DNA from: Closterium sp. Naga37s-1
Taxonomy: Eukaryota; Streptophyta; Zygnematophyceae; Desmidiales; Closteriaceae
DNA: 64,000 nucleotides
Direction of reading: 5' to 3'
NCBI GenBank assembly: GCA_947471745.1
Contig: CANJKZ010000511.1
Location: 372,001 to 436,000, forward strand
The notes under the pieces are model-generated. The model ran no database searches. It was not told the origin of the DNA and was given only the letters and a program-made list of their open reading frames with translations. The stretch's first letter is position 1. Every line of letters begins with the position of its first letter. Positions 35,959 to 49,800 of the stretch are shown here, piece by piece. A program made the translations under genes and the position numbers.

Positions 35959-36215
35959 GAACGATGAGTGACAGACAGTAGACGTGTAGACGGCTGTAGA
36001 CGTGTATACGGCAGTAGACGTGTAGACGACAGCAGACGTGTAGACGGCAGTAGACGTGTAGACGGTAGTAGACGCGTAGACAGTAGTAAACACGTAGACG
36101 GCAGTAGACGAGTGGCCAGACGAGTAGACAGAGGTAGACACGTAGACGGAAGTAGACACGTAAGCAGAAGAAGACGAGCAGAGGGAAGTAGACACGTGCA
36201 GACCGAGGTGACGGA
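35959..36215. repeat. Minisatellite TAGACGTGTAGACGGCAG (~18 bp)
   Basis: About 14 units of TAGACGTGTAGACGGCAG with A/G variants (GTAGTAGACG, AAGTAGACACG). Edges fade on both sides. Confidence 0.9.
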
Positions 36216-36339
36216 GGTGTTAGTAGCAAACACACGAAGAGCGCGGGCGGGGAGAAGACGCAGGTAGAGATGGCGCAGGGCGGGTAGGGATGACGCAGGG
36301 AGAGCAAACGCAAGAAGCGCGGCACATCACGCAGCCTGG

Positions 36340-38670
36340 ACGGGGGGGTTGACTGGCAGGGGAAGAGACGCGGAGACAACACAGGTAATGGGGCCAGGGG
36401 GGCCCGGGGGAGGGGAGGGGAGGGGACGAGGAGGAGGAGCACCAACCTCAACAGTCAAGGAACGCCTAAGAGGGAAGGGAAGAAAAAGGAGAAACGCACT
36501 GCTGGATCGAACCACTAGCCCAGGAACCTTGGTGGAGAGAAAGCGAGAGCAGAGGCGGCAGGGGAAGCGTACGAGACCGCAGAGGCGCGCAGGGATGAAG
36601 CAACGGTTGGGAAACACGTGGCAGTAGCTAACGCGACGCAGGAAGCTTAGCAAACCAGGAGCGCGAGCAGAGGCGGCGGAAGAAGAGAAGAAAACTTAGG
36701 AGCACAACCTGCGGGAAAGCAACGAGGGGAGGCTACAGGAGGAAGAGAGAACAAGTTATGGGCCCAGGGGGGCCCTACAGGAGGAAGAGAGAACAAGTTA
36801 TGGGCCCAGGGGGGCCCAGGGAGGGGGAAGGGGGAGAGAGGGGAGCGCCAACCAGGAGAGGGACCAAGGCAAGGAAGACAAGCCAAGAGCACCGACGTCT
36901 AGAGCATTGACGAGGACTGGAACACTCAAGAGTCACAACGGTTGGGGAACCTTAGGAGTAGCAACGAGGCTGAACGAGAAGGGACGGCCAAGGGACCAAG
37001 GGAGAGATGGAGGAACGCGGCCTGTGGGGGCGAGAGCGGTGTGGCTTGGAGAGGAAGGGAAACAGACACAGGTTATGGGGCCAGGGGGCCCGGGGGGGGG
37101 AGGGGGGGACAGGAGCGGGGAACGCCAACGAGGAGGCTAGGAGGACTCGACGCAACAAGACGATGGACGGAGCTGCAATGGAGCGAGACAATAACGGGTC
37201 GGCAGAGCACGGAGGAAAGCGAGAAACCTGGCGAGGAAGAGCGGAACACCTGAAGGCTTAGGGACAACCGACCGCAGGGGAAGGCGGCCTGTGGGGACAC
37301 GCGCAGTGTGGCTACACGAGGGAAAGAGGAACGAGACACAGGTTACGGGGCCAGGGGGCCCCAGGGGGGAGGGAGGGGGGACGCCAACCAGGAAGAGCGC
37401 ACGTGTAACGGAACGAGTGAAACGAGACCGCGCCTACAGCCTAGACGAAGGGTCACAGGGAAAGGACGCAGCTAATGGCGAGGGGCATACTAAAAACAAA
37501 AGAAACGCGAAGGTGGTTACTACAATCAACCACACCGACCGTTCAGCGTCCGCAGTGGGCTGTCTGTTCTTGAGAGGTTTATGGGCCAATAAGCGAGGAG
37601 AACTAGTCGCAGACACCTGATGTGCTGCTGGTAGGGACTAACAGACCGGAGGGGGGCAGAAGAGGAAAACTCAAACCCCAGGGCCCCCGAAGGGGATGGG
37701 GAGGGGGGGAGGGGACCGAGAGGCAACAAGCCTGGCACTGACGGAGCAACCAAGAAAACTTTAATCCGAGACTGTGACGGAACGAAGTCATCAGTTAAAC
37801 GTAGACGTAAAAAACGCACACCAGCACAGAGCTACAGCTACCCGGTCTTTCATGAGCAAATCTCCGTCACGTGCTGCGAAGGGCCGCTAGTACCGAAGGC
37901 TACTCGGACGGCGTCCTGTCCGCCAGACTGCTGGCATGGAACTGACTACGGGGACGGAGGGAGGAGGAAAACTGAAACCCCAGAGCCCCCGAAGGGGATG
38001 GAGACGGGAGGGGTGCGAGACACAGCAAACCTAACACCAGCGAGCCTGACACATACGAGCAGCAACGCAAGGTCAACGACGCGGTAAGGACTCTCGAAGA
38101 AATCGCAGCGGACATCGAAACGTAACAAGTCACAGCACTAGCTACCCGATCGGCCCATCAATGGCTGGATGAATCTCAAGCGTGTCGCGTGGTGTGTGGC
38201 GCGTGGTGCACGATGAGTCAGCCTGCTGTGCTGCTGGCAGGGCAACAGAGCAAGACCAAGAAGAACACGAGATATTTTGAAGCCCCAGAGCCCCCGGAGG
38301 GGATGAGGTGGGGTGGGGGGTGGGCAGACGAAGAAAGACCAGCTAGCGGAAACGCACGCAAGAGCGCGGGAGGACGCAGTATCGACACGGGACCAGTCAA
38401 AAACGACAAACGCAAGGTGACCGAACGCAGGTGAGCTGGCCTAGATTTGACGGTAGACAGAAGCGACGGCTGTGCACGACCTCTCGAAGCAACTGCGACG
38501 AGTCGGTTGTACTGTGCTGCTTGTAGGGAAACAACAGCCACACAGCAAAAGGCAGCAGAAAAAAGGTGAAAGCCCCAGAGCCCCCTTGGGGGGATGGGGT
38601 GGAGGGAGGAGCACCCGGGCAGGAACTGGACGGAACCGTGGTAGAAACAGCACCTGTTACCGGAGTGCGT
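36340..38670 (-). repeat. Tandem ~300-bp units with GGGGCCCC cores (left arm)
   Basis: Repeated phrases (in + orientation) are CAGGTTATGGGGCCAGGGGG followed by CCC, AGGAACGCCAACCAGGA and AGCCCCAGAGCCCCCGAAGGGGATGG. At least seven units are visible, less regular than in the right arm. A tightly repeated AGGAGGAAGAGAGAACAAG phrase occurs twice near 36740-36800. Confidence 0.75.
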
Positions 38671-40370
38671 AAGAAACAGAACCTTCTGCAAGTGATATCT
38701 CCATAGTCATGTCTGCGCTGTCTGGGAGGGCTGCAGCTGCTGTCCCAATAAGGAGCTCATAACGGGTTACTGCTAGTTCGCGAGTTGAATGATGTCTGGA
38801 GACGAATCCTGTCAAGCAGAGAGAGGGATGCGACGGATAGAGCCAGCAAGGCAATCCCACCCTACGACTTCGTTTCGCCTTTGCCTTGAGACCTGCAGAC
38901 TACAAAACAATTACAGACAAGCAGAAGCTAATCCCCCCAAGACTACCAGATTCGTTTCAAAACTCTCCGAAGTCCTGCTTCATCCCTCTTAGCTGCTGAC
39001 AGCAAAATAACAAACACAAACATTTTGACCCCGCGAAGTGCGCGCACACAGCCCCATCCCTTCACAGCCTGCGTAAGAGTAGAAACATGTCACAATCCTA
39101 AAAGCGTAGTTGTCTTTACATACGCACATATAGACATACATCACAATTTTAACCTGACTCTCCACAAGCGGATACATCTTATATAACCAATATAACCTTC
39201 CATCTCACGTATATATTTCAGAATACAAAGACGGGCAACGGACGGCCCACTCATTCGAATAGTTCAGAAGTCTCGACCATCCAACTCGTATGCTGAATAA
39301 ATCACGCGCTTCGCACGGACCCTTCGCTCTTCAAGACGCTCACGACGGTATCACGACCGAGAGTAAAACTCTTCCACGGCAAATACGATACGCTCAAACT
39401 GTGCCAAAATATCGCGGACAGAACCTAGGGCGAACGGTGACAAGCCCTTCGTGTTCTCTAAAGCGTCGACAGCCCTTGCGGGATTCGAGGACGTGTAAGT
39501 ATCCAGCTGACTTCGAAAACGAGCCTCATGATTCAAACTGACGACGTCAAATTTGCCACCAAGTTCAACAGTAACACAGTAACCTCAACCGAACGAATAG
39601 GACGACCACAAGGCCCATATAGTACTGGAACCACGGGACTCTGTACCACGTAACTCAGACGCCATCAACAAATCACGGACACCTGACCAAGAGATCATCA
39701 TCACGGCGTATTGCTCACAGCCAGATGAACCCAAGGTAGCGCGTCACGAGACGTTGGCCTGGCAGTCCGCTCTGGTGTCGTCCATCCGAACCACGGGAGT
39801 GGAGTGAAAAGAAATCAAGAAACCAAAACTGTGCAGCAGGAAATGAAGCTACCCCGCTCAAGAAATGGAGCTGTGGAACCCCAAGAAAGGGATGGGAGGG
39901 AAGGAAGGTGGGATGGGGTTTGAATAATTTTGGCTCGGGGAACTTCCTTGCGACGTTTCTTGGCGACGCCGGCGACCACGGTTCTTGCTTCCAGACCACT
40001 CAAACCTTATCTCGAACATTCTTGATTGGAAAGAGCAGCACCGATTGGTAATTATGGAACCAGTCCCGTTGCGTCACTAGCGAAACCTTCATGGTGCTTG
40101 TGTCGCTGAGCCAATCCCATCAGGCGAAACGCGCTGAGCGGTGCAAGACAGACTGGCACCACCAATCTGACGAAGCGGTATGCGAAGAGGACGGTGGCGG
40201 TGGTATGTTCGCGAACTTTCGTGCACGTGATGGAAAACAGAGAACGCGTTCGCGTGGTTGGTTCCATGCAGCAGCAACACCATCATACATGCACAGTGCA
40301 TGCTGATAGGGAGGACCTTCCCCCGAGGTGATGGTACATCAAATGCACATGAATTGAGTCACCGGCAACG
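36340..40370 (-). repeat. Left arm of a long, diverged inverted repeat
   Basis: Read on the - strand, this matches the + strand from 55.3 kb onward, leaving out the LINE. Shared landmarks include CTGTGCATGTATGATGGTG (40.29 kb / 55.37 kb), the CCGCTCARCGCGTTTCGCYTGATGGGA block, GAGTGGTCTGGAAGCAAGAACCGTG, GTCTCGTGACGCGCTACCTTGGGT, GAGCGAAGGGTCCGTGC and the GGGGGCTCTGGGGCTTTCAC phrase. Similarity by eye is about 70-80 per cent with many indels. No gene is recognised inside. The arms flank the malic enzyme gene. Confidence 0.75.
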
Positions 40371-40804
40371 TTTGAACATGACTATGTGACGTGACAAACC
40401 ACTCCTTTTGTGTCACTGACATGACAGCATTACGAAATCGAGCATGCCATGAGTCAGAAGCGTGCTGGACTACGTGGCATCTGCCCCAGTTGCCTCAGCT
40501 CACATGATGCTGACCATACTTCACGTGTTCCCCTGCCATTCAAACCCGTTACTGTATGAAACTGTTCTGAGAATCTCACACAAGGATCATGTATGTATGT
40601 TTCTGAGTTGCTAGGTTGCTGCTAATATCTATTTTGTTACTAAATTATGTATTCATAGAAACAGGAGCACATGCTGCATGGTTCATTTGAGCTGTTTTTC
40701 AACGAGAATGCCTTATATAAGGGCATGTAGTTTCACATTATTCTGCACTGATACGAGCATATCAATGCTTGAAGAAGTACTATTAATCATCGACTGAATC
40801 ATGA
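40371..40804. other. Downstream flank / likely 3' UTR of the malic enzyme gene
   Basis: AT-richer sequence between the malic enzyme stop codon and the inverted-repeat arm. It has no other gene and none of the repeats seen elsewhere, and probably contains the 3' untranslated region on the - strand. Confidence 0.4.
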
Positions 40805-43800
40805 CTATCTAGCCAAATCCGCCCCATAAATGAGTGGAGAGTACGCAGGTACCCATGTGCGCTTCTCCACCTGCTTCCTTAAACCCTCCTGCTCAAAATG
40901 CAATTTCCACCCAACATTCACGATGCAAAACGCCATGAGCATATGAAGTTAATGTGATAAGATGGTATCATAAGGTGTGCATGGGTCAACATGTACATAC
41001 CTTGGAAAGTGTCAGCAGCTGATCGGCATGCAGGCTGGGAATGCCCTCAGCCAATCCCTCCTCTGCTGCCTTGCGAGCCACGGCCACTGCGACATGGGAT
41101 GTGATGTCACGAATGCTGGAACAGGGAGATTGGCCGGGTGGTGTGGGGCAGGGAAAGGGTGGGGAGTATTAGGAACAGGCTTTGCTCCCCTGCTGCTTTG
41201 TAAACCACGGCCACTGCGACGTGTGATGTGATGTCATGAATGCTGGGAGAGGAGAGGGAGAGGAGAGGGCGAGCAAGGTTGGCTGGGTGGGGGAGAGAGG
41301 ACTCCCTTCACTACTGGACAGCAAGTGAGTTTGGCACAGCTGAATGAATCTTGAGTGGACAGGGTGGGGGGGAGTGGACTTCTTTACCAGTGAACAGCAA
41401 GTGGGTTTGGCACATCTGGGTAGCTGCTGAGGTGAGTTTTCCTGTTGCAGCCCAGTGAAGGTATAGTAGAAACATGGGATGGCTTTGGCTTACCTGGGCA
41501 TTGACGGCTGTGGCTTGAGTCGGCTCAGAATACACGTGTGAGGTGATTTTAGCATACCAGGATAGCGACGGGTGTGTCTTGTATCGACTTCAGAGACACG
41601 CGTGAGAGGGATTTTGCATACCTGGATAGCGATGGGTGTGGCTTGAGTCGGCTCAGAATGCACGTGTGAGGTGATTCTTGACATACCTAGATAGTGACGG
41701 GTGTGTCTTGAGTCGACTTCAAATACACGTGTGAGAGGGTTTTTGCATACCTGGATAGCGACGGGAAGAGAATCCCCTTCTTGACGTCATCGTCTGAAAT
41801 ATAGTGCGCCACCCTGGGAAGGGGGAGGAACCATGAAGGGGAAAGGCGGTGAAATAGAGACACGGGGGAAGTGGTGGGAGAGAGGGGCAAAGGGGAAGAG
41901 AATGCCCCTCCTTGACGTCATCGTCTGAGATATAGTGCGCCACCCTAGAGGGGGGTGGAAGAAAGGCAGGAGAGGAGGGAAATGGGGGCAGGGGGGATGA
42001 GGCGGGAGAGAGTGCGACAGTTCATGGTGGCAGCAAGAGGTGCCTTGAAATGGAAGCATCTCACTCGTTCGCTGCGCTGCGGATCGTTTAATCAGACACG
42101 ACACGAGCCCCATTGAGTAGTTTAGAAAACTAGCTAACGTTCGAAAACCAGTTTTCAAGATTCATCTAAAACCAGCATAAAACTCACTCGTTGGCTGCTG
42201 CATGGATCATTCCTTGAGACACCAGGCGAGCGCCTCTGAGTCGACTTAACAACCAGTTAATTCTGGAGAGCCAATTATTCAGAGATCTCAAGAACCAACT
42301 CAGACTCACTCGTTGGCTGCCGCGTGGATCATTCCTTCAGACACCAGGCGAGGGCCCGATAGTAGTGCTCCGGCCGCAATGCTGGGGTGGGAAGCGGTGG
42401 GATGGTATGAGATGGGATGGGATGGGATGGGATGGGATGTGGAAGGGGGAAACACACGAGAAGGGTGCGTGAGGGTGTGAGTGTATGAGGTGACATGAGG
42501 TGACACGAGGTGACACGAGGTGACGTGAGGTGACGTGAGGTGACACGAGGTGGCCTGAGGTGGCATGAGGTGACATGAGGTGACATGAGGTGACACGAGG
42601 TGACATGAGGTGACACGAGGTGACATGAGGTGACATGAGGTGACATGAGGTGACATGAGGTGACATGAGGTGACATGAGGTGTCATGAGGTGACATGAGG
42701 TGACATGAGGTGACATGAGGTGACATGAGGTGTCATGAGGTGACATGAGGTGACATGAGGTGTCATGAGGTGACATGAGGTGACATGAGGTGACGTGAGG
42801 TGACATGAGGTGACGTGAGGTGACATGAGGGTGGGTGCAGTGGAGGTAATGGTGTGAGGTGACCCATCCAGGGAAGAGGAAGATGTGGTTTCCCTGGGTG
42901 GAATGGCACATGGCACGAACCACCCAGTTTGAAGGCAAAGCATGGTGGTGGTGGTGGTGGTGGTGGTGCAAGGAAAAAGCGGCCTACCCTGGAAAGAGGA
43001 AGATGTGGTTGCCCTGGGTGGAATGGCCGATCTTGCCATCCGCTGGTGGCAGCAGCACAGCACAGATCAGCACAGGAAACAGCACAGAACACACAGGAAC
43101 CAGCACACTCAGCACACGGCACTGACAAGAGCACAGGCAAAAGATGCTGTCAGGTTGCGAGAAGCTTATCAAAGCGGGCACAGAGTCAATATGCAAGAGG
43201 GGATATAGAACAGGAGAGGGTATGAGCGAGGAGGGGAGCTCACGGAAGCGGGCGGAAGGGTAGCTGACTCGAGAGAGGAAGAGGGCGCTGGGACGAGATG
43301 TTTTCTTAGTCAACTGAAAGCCATATAGAAGAAGTCACATCGGGGCGATTCAGAAACTTACGGAAGCGGACGGAGGGGTAGCTGACTCCAGAGAGGAAGA
43401 GGGCGTTGGGACCCACGGCTTCAAATGCCTGCTGTGCCGTGCACTCCGCTGGAGGGGGGGAAACGGGTGGGAGAGAGGGAGAAGAGAGACGTGAAAGAGG
43501 AGGTTATGGGAGTGGACGGAGGGGTAGCTGACTCCCGAGAGGAAGAGGGCGTTGGGACCCACGGCTTCAAATGCCTGCTGTGCCGTGCACTCCGCTGGTT
43601 GGGGGAGGATAGGAATAGAGATGCGCGAAGAGGAGAGGAACAGAGATGTGTGAAGATGAGAGGACCCTGACAAGAAGGAAGGAGCAAAGGAAGCACAGTT
43701 CCTATCCTCCCTGCAAAGGAAACACAGTTCCTATCCTTCCTGCAAAGGAAGCTGTGGGACCGACAGTTTCAAACGCACAGTGCCTGCTGTAACACTTGGT

Positions 43801-46800
43801 GGCTAGCACGACAGAGTTCTTCACAGATCTCAGAGCGTCCTTGTCAAACAGGTGGTGCTTGCCCAACAGCCCAAACAGCACAGCCGTGCATCACCATGAC
43901 ACCAGGCTCTGGTGTGTGGTGCTTGCCCAACAGCCCAAACAGCACAGGCACATCACCGTGACTGCCTTCATCACCTGCGCCAGTGCTGGTGCTTCCCTGA
44001 CTGCCCAATCAGCACGTGCTGCTGCATTGCCTTCAGGCACTGCCTTGATCACCTCACGTCGGTGCACCCACACAGCACAGCTGTGCATTTCTGTGACTGG
44101 CAACCAAAGGAACTCACAGTGACTGCCCAACCAGCACGTGCTGCTGCATTGCCTTTAGGCACTGCCTTGATCACCTCACGTCCGTGCACCCAAGCAGCAC
44201 AGCCGTGCATTACCGTGACTGACTAGTTTTGAGGCGCCTCAAAACTAGACTTCACGTCGGTGCACCCAAACAGCACAACCGTGCATTACCGTTACTGACT
44301 GGCAACCAAAGCAGCTCACAGTGGTTGGCGGGACAGGAGAGCGGCAGGATGGCAGGGCGGGGCACGCCACTGTTCTTGACAGCCCTCAGGACGTCCTTGT
44401 CAAACAGATGGTGCTTGGCTAACCATTTCCCACCGCACAGCACCGTTTTGCACTCACAGGGAGATGAGTGTTCTTGACAGCCCTCAGGTCGTCCTTGTCA
44501 AACAGATGGTGCTTGGCCAACCATTTCCCACCGCACAGCACCGTTTTGCACTCACAGGGAGATGAGTGTTCTTGACAGCCCTCAGGTCGTCCTTGTCAAA
44601 CAGATGGTGCTTGGCCAACCATTTCCCACCGCACAGCACCGTTTTGCACTCACAGGGAGATGAGTGTTCTTGACAGCCCTCAGGTCGTCCTTGTCAAACA
44701 GATGGTGCTTGGCCAACCATTTCCCACCGCACAGCACCGTTTTGCACTCACAGGGAGATGAGTGTTCTTGACAGCCCTCAGCACGTCCTTGTCAAACAGA
44801 TGGTGCTTGCCCGACAGCCCAAACAGCACGTGCGTGCATTACCATGACTGGCAACCAGAATAACTCAAGGGCGACTCACAGTGGTTGGCAGGACAGGAGA
44901 GGGGCAGGATGGCAGGGCGGGGCACGCCAGAGTTCTTCACAGCTCTCAGCACGTCCTTGTCAAACAGGTGGTGCTTGCCCGACAGCCCAAACAGCACGTG
45001 CGGCTGCACTGCCTTGATCACCGCGGCTAAATGGGCGCCCTCCTGCAGTCCCCCCTCCTCCCGCGCCTCTGCTGCCGGCCTCAGGAAGGGCCGCAGCTGG
45101 TTGGATACTGCGCCCCTGGCTTCGGTCATCAGGCCCTGAGAGAAGAGAAGGGGACGAAGAGGGGAGAAGGGGGGGAAGTGGGAGAATGAGGTGCTTCCCT
45201 GACAGACCAGCGCCCCCTCCTGCAGCCCCCCCTTCCCCCCCCCCCTCCCTCTGCTGCCGGCCGCAGAAAGGGCCGCAACAGGTTGGGTACTGCGCCCCTG
45301 GCTTCGGTCATGAGCCCCTGAGGGGAAGGGGGGTAAAGATTGGATGAGGGGGAAATATGGTGCGGAAGAGTGATGGGGGGGAGGGGGGGATGCAACAGGG
45401 GAGGGGACGAACAGGGGAGTGGGGAACAACGGTTCTCGGTTGGTTGGGTGCCACGCCTCTGGCTTCCCCCATATGCTGTCATACATGTGCCCTCTTATCA
45501 CCTCATATCCCCGATTTTACCCTTCGCCACCTCTTACCACATCTTACCACCTCATGTCACCGCATTCCACCGCACATCACTCTCACACACCTTGTTATCC
45601 ACGATCCAGAAGTTGCGAGCAGCCTGCACGTAGCTGTGCTTGCTCTCTCCCAAATGCGCCACCATCGCCTTTTGAAGTGCTATCAGCATGCCCTGCACCG
45701 CACTGCACCGTGGGAAGAGACAGAAACGGTAGTTGATTTCACATGTCAAATACCACATCACATGTGACAGTATCACCATCTGTAGCACTACCAGCATGGA
45801 TTTTGAGTCGACTCAAAAGTCACCTTGTGATACCATCACCATCTGTAGCACTACCAGCATACCCTGCACCACAGTACGTGGTAGGGAGTAATGTGGAAAC
45901 AGCAACAAAAAGAAAAACAACAAACAACAACATCAATTGTGAGCATTCGTGAAAAAAAACCTATATATTCAGCCCCCTATTGTTGTGCTCAGAGCCACAC
46001 GCTCACCTGCCTGCCTGTCTCCCAACCCAAGCCACACGCACCTGCCAGCGCCCGTGACAACCATTCTGCAGTTGGACAGCTCGCCGGGAGTGCCCAGAGC
46101 TACGTGCTCTCCCCTTTCTGCCCCTCCCAACCCACATGCACCAGCCTGACCCACACGCACCTGCCAGCGTCAGTGACAACCATTCTGCAGTTGGCCAGTT
46201 CATCGGGAGGCAGCTCCTGCGCCCTCAGCACGCTGGTCACCGTAGCCACAGCCGGGCCCCACTTTTGCTGTTGTTGTTGTGTCCAAAAGAGCAGACGCAC
46301 CCCTTCAGCCCCTCCCAAGCTGCACGCACCTGCCTGCACCGGTCACAACCATTTTGCAGTTCGCCAATTCACTGGGAGGCAGCTCCTGCGCCCTCAGCAC
46401 GTTGGTCACCGCCGCCACAGCCAGACCCCACTGTTTTTCTTTTGAGAAGAACAAATTCTCTTTGTGCCCCTCCCAACCCACACACACCTGCCTGCACCGG
46501 TCACAACCATTTTGCAATTCGCCAGTTCACTAGGAGGCAGCTCCTGCGCCCTCAGCACGTTGGTCACCGCCGCCACAGCCAGCCCCCCCGTGCCCTGGAT
46601 GTCGTCATTGAACGTGCGATACTGGTGCCTGTAGCGGTCCATGAGCACGTGCGCCCACTTGCGCTCCATGTCCTCGAACTGGATGGGTAGTGGGTTAGGT
46701 GGAGCGGCAGAGAGATGGATAGCGAAGCACACTGCACTGACACCAACAGCCAGCCTCTACCCGTGCCCTGGATGTCGTCGTTGAACGTGCAATACTGGTG

Positions 46801-49800
46801 CCTGTAGCGGTCCATGAGCACATGCGCCCACTTGCGCTCCATGTCCTCGAACTGGGGGTGGAGGGGCGGAGATAGAGGGGGGCAGTGGCAGAGGGTCAGT
46901 GGTGGTGATGAGTTGTGCGGCACTGCATCCTGTACCAGTCCATGAGCACGTACGCCCACTTGCCCTCCATGTCCTCAAACTGGCATGGCGATGTGGGCGC
47001 CTGTGAATGGGTATGGGACACAGACGGTTGGGTGGATGGAAGCAGGGCAGAGGTGTGAAAGGCAGTACTGGTGCCTGTAGCGGTCCATCAATATCCAACA
47101 ATATACGCACCCACTTGCGCTCCATGTCCTCAAGCTGGCATGGCGTTTTAGGCGGGGCGCATGGGAATGAGGCACAGATGGTTGGGTGGATGGAAGCAGG
47201 GGCAGAGGCAGAGGGCAGGTGTGAATGAGACGCGGTACTGGTGACGATAACGTTGGGCCAGCGGGAGGTAACGGCCTGCATGAACGAACTCGTCTATTGA
47301 GCTCCAGATAGACCTCTCCGTCTATTGAGCTCCAGATAGACCTCTCCGTCTATTGAGCTCCAGATAGACCTCTCCGTCTATTGAGCTCCAGATAGACCTC
47401 TCCGTCTATTGAGCTCCAGATAGACCTCTCCGTCTATTGAGCTCCAGATAGACCTCTCCGTCTATTGAGCTCCAGATAGACCTCTCCGTCTATTGAGCTC
47501 CAGATAGACCTCTCCGTCTATTGAGCTCCAGATAGACCTCTCCGTCTATTGAGCTCCAGATAGACCTCCCCGTCTATTGAGCTCCAGATAGACCTCCCCG
47601 TCTATTGAGCTCCAGATAGACCTCCCCGTCTATTGAGCTCCAGATAGACCTCCCCGTCTATTGAGCTCCAGATAGACCTCCCCGTCTATTGAGCTCCAGA
47701 TAGACCTCTCCGTCTATTGAGCTCCAGATAGACCTCTCCGTCTATTGAGCTCCAGATAGACCTCTCCGTCTATTGAGCTCCAGATAGACCTCTCCGTCTA
47801 TTGAGCTCCAGATAGACCTCTCCGTCTATTGAGCTCCAGATAGACCTCTCCGTCTATTGAGCTCCAGATAGACCTCTCCGTCTATTGAGCTCCAGATAGA
47901 CCTCTCCGTCTATTGAGCTCCAGATAGACCTCTCCGTCTATTGAGCTCCAGATAGACCTCTCCGTCTATTGAGCTCCAGATAGACCTCTCCGTCTATTGA
48001 GCTCCAGATAGACCTCTCCGTCTATTGAGCTCCAGATAGACCTCTCCGTCTATTGAGCTCCAGATAGACCTCTCCGTCTATTGAGCTCCAGATAGACCTC
48101 TCCGTCTATTGAGCTCCAGATAGACCTCTCCGTCTATTGAGCTCCAGATAGACCTCTCCGTCTATTGATCTCCGGATAGACCTCTCCGTCTATTGAGCTC
48201 CAGATAGACCTCTCCGTCTATTGAGCTCCAGATAGACCTCTCCGTCTATTGAGCTCCAGATAGACCTCTCCGTCTATTGAGCTCCAGATAGACCTCCCCG
48301 TCTATTGAGCTCCAGATAGACCTCTCCGTCTATTGAGCTCCAGATAGACCTCTCCGTCTATTGAGCTCCAGATAGACCTCTCCGTCTATTGAGCTCCAGA
48401 TAGACCTCTCCGTCTATTGAGCTCCAGATAGACCTCTCCGTCTATTGAGCTCCAGATAGACCTCTCCGTCTATTGAGGTGCCTCACCACACGCCTTGCAC
48501 CTGCACTGCTTGGCACCAGCACATCCTGGTAACCGCACGCACCTGGACAATAACGTTTGGCCAGCGGGCGGTAACAGCCTCCATGAACTCGTCTATGAGC
48601 TCCAGGTAGTCCTTGCCGCCTATGTGCGGATGGAGGCACCTTCCCTCCCCACCCTCGCCGTCTGTCTATTGAGGCGCCTCAACACACGCCTGGCACCAGC
48701 ACTGTCTGGCTGGTAACCGCACGCACCGAACAATGACGCACCTGAACGATGACATTGGGCCAGCGGGCGGTGACGGCCTCCATGAACTCGTCTATGAGCT
48801 CCAGATAGTCCTCCCCGTCTATGCGCGGATGGCGCAGGCCCAGGTCTGCACGCCAGTGAGGGGGAGGGAGTAACAAGGGGGGTCACGAGGGGGGGACATT
48901 CAGGTGAAGGTAACGGGGATGAGGGGGGATGAGGGGGGGACAGGAGGAGAGGAGGAAAACGGGGGACAAGGGGGTCGAGAGGAGGAGGGCAACACGGGGG
49001 AGGGGAGAAAGGTGATGCGAAGGAGGGGGGAGGGGAATTTGAAGTTGACTCACAAGCAATGAAGTGGAGGAGGATTCTGAGGGGTGCGATGGGTACATCA
49101 AGGGGTACGAGGGCGTACAGAGTGGGTCCTTCATGAGCTCGCTGTTGTTGGTGCCCACATCGAAGACTACAGGCAGCACCTGGGGGCGGAGGGTGGGAGG
49201 AGAAGGACAACAATGGGGGAGATGAAACAAACAGTCTGTTGATAACCCATCAGCCATGTTTCTCCCATAATGGCCGTCTGAATCAACAAAAAGTGGAACC
49301 ATCACAAGCCATTTCCTCTGCTCGTCCCCCTCCTCAGCCATTTCTTCTTCTAATCGTCCCCATATCCTCTGCTCGTCCCTCCCTTTCTTTGTCTCTCCCA
49401 CTCACCTGGTTGGGGTTGATGCCGGCAGCAGCCACGTACATGTCCAGCTTTCCCACCGGCGCCGACACGGCCTGCACGCCACAGTCGCCCACTCCCAGCA
49501 CTCTGCTGCCATCCGTGATCACTATGATATCCACCTGGGTGGGATTGTGAGGGGTGCAGTAGGGTAGAGAGGTAAAGGACAGAGATATCAGCTTCCCCAC
49601 CGGTGCTGACACGGCCTGCATGCCACAGTCCCCCACGCCCAGCACCCTGCTGCCATCCGTGATCACTATGATATCCACCTGGGTGGGATTGTGAGCGGTG
49701 CAGTAGGGTAGAGAGGTAAAGGACAGAGATATCAGCTTCCCCACCGGTGCTGACACGGCCTGCATGCCACAGTCCCCCACGCCCAGCACCCTGCTGCCAT

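Noticed and set aside
42306-42971. 221-codon - strand frame rich in SPHVTSCHL
   Set aside because: It is the decamer minisatellite read through intron 12; only its ends touch real or copied exon sequence.
47293-48468. 42 regular 28-bp repeats resembling a CRISPR array
   Set aside because: There are no spacers; units are directly adjacent and derived from exon 7 in a eukaryotic gene.
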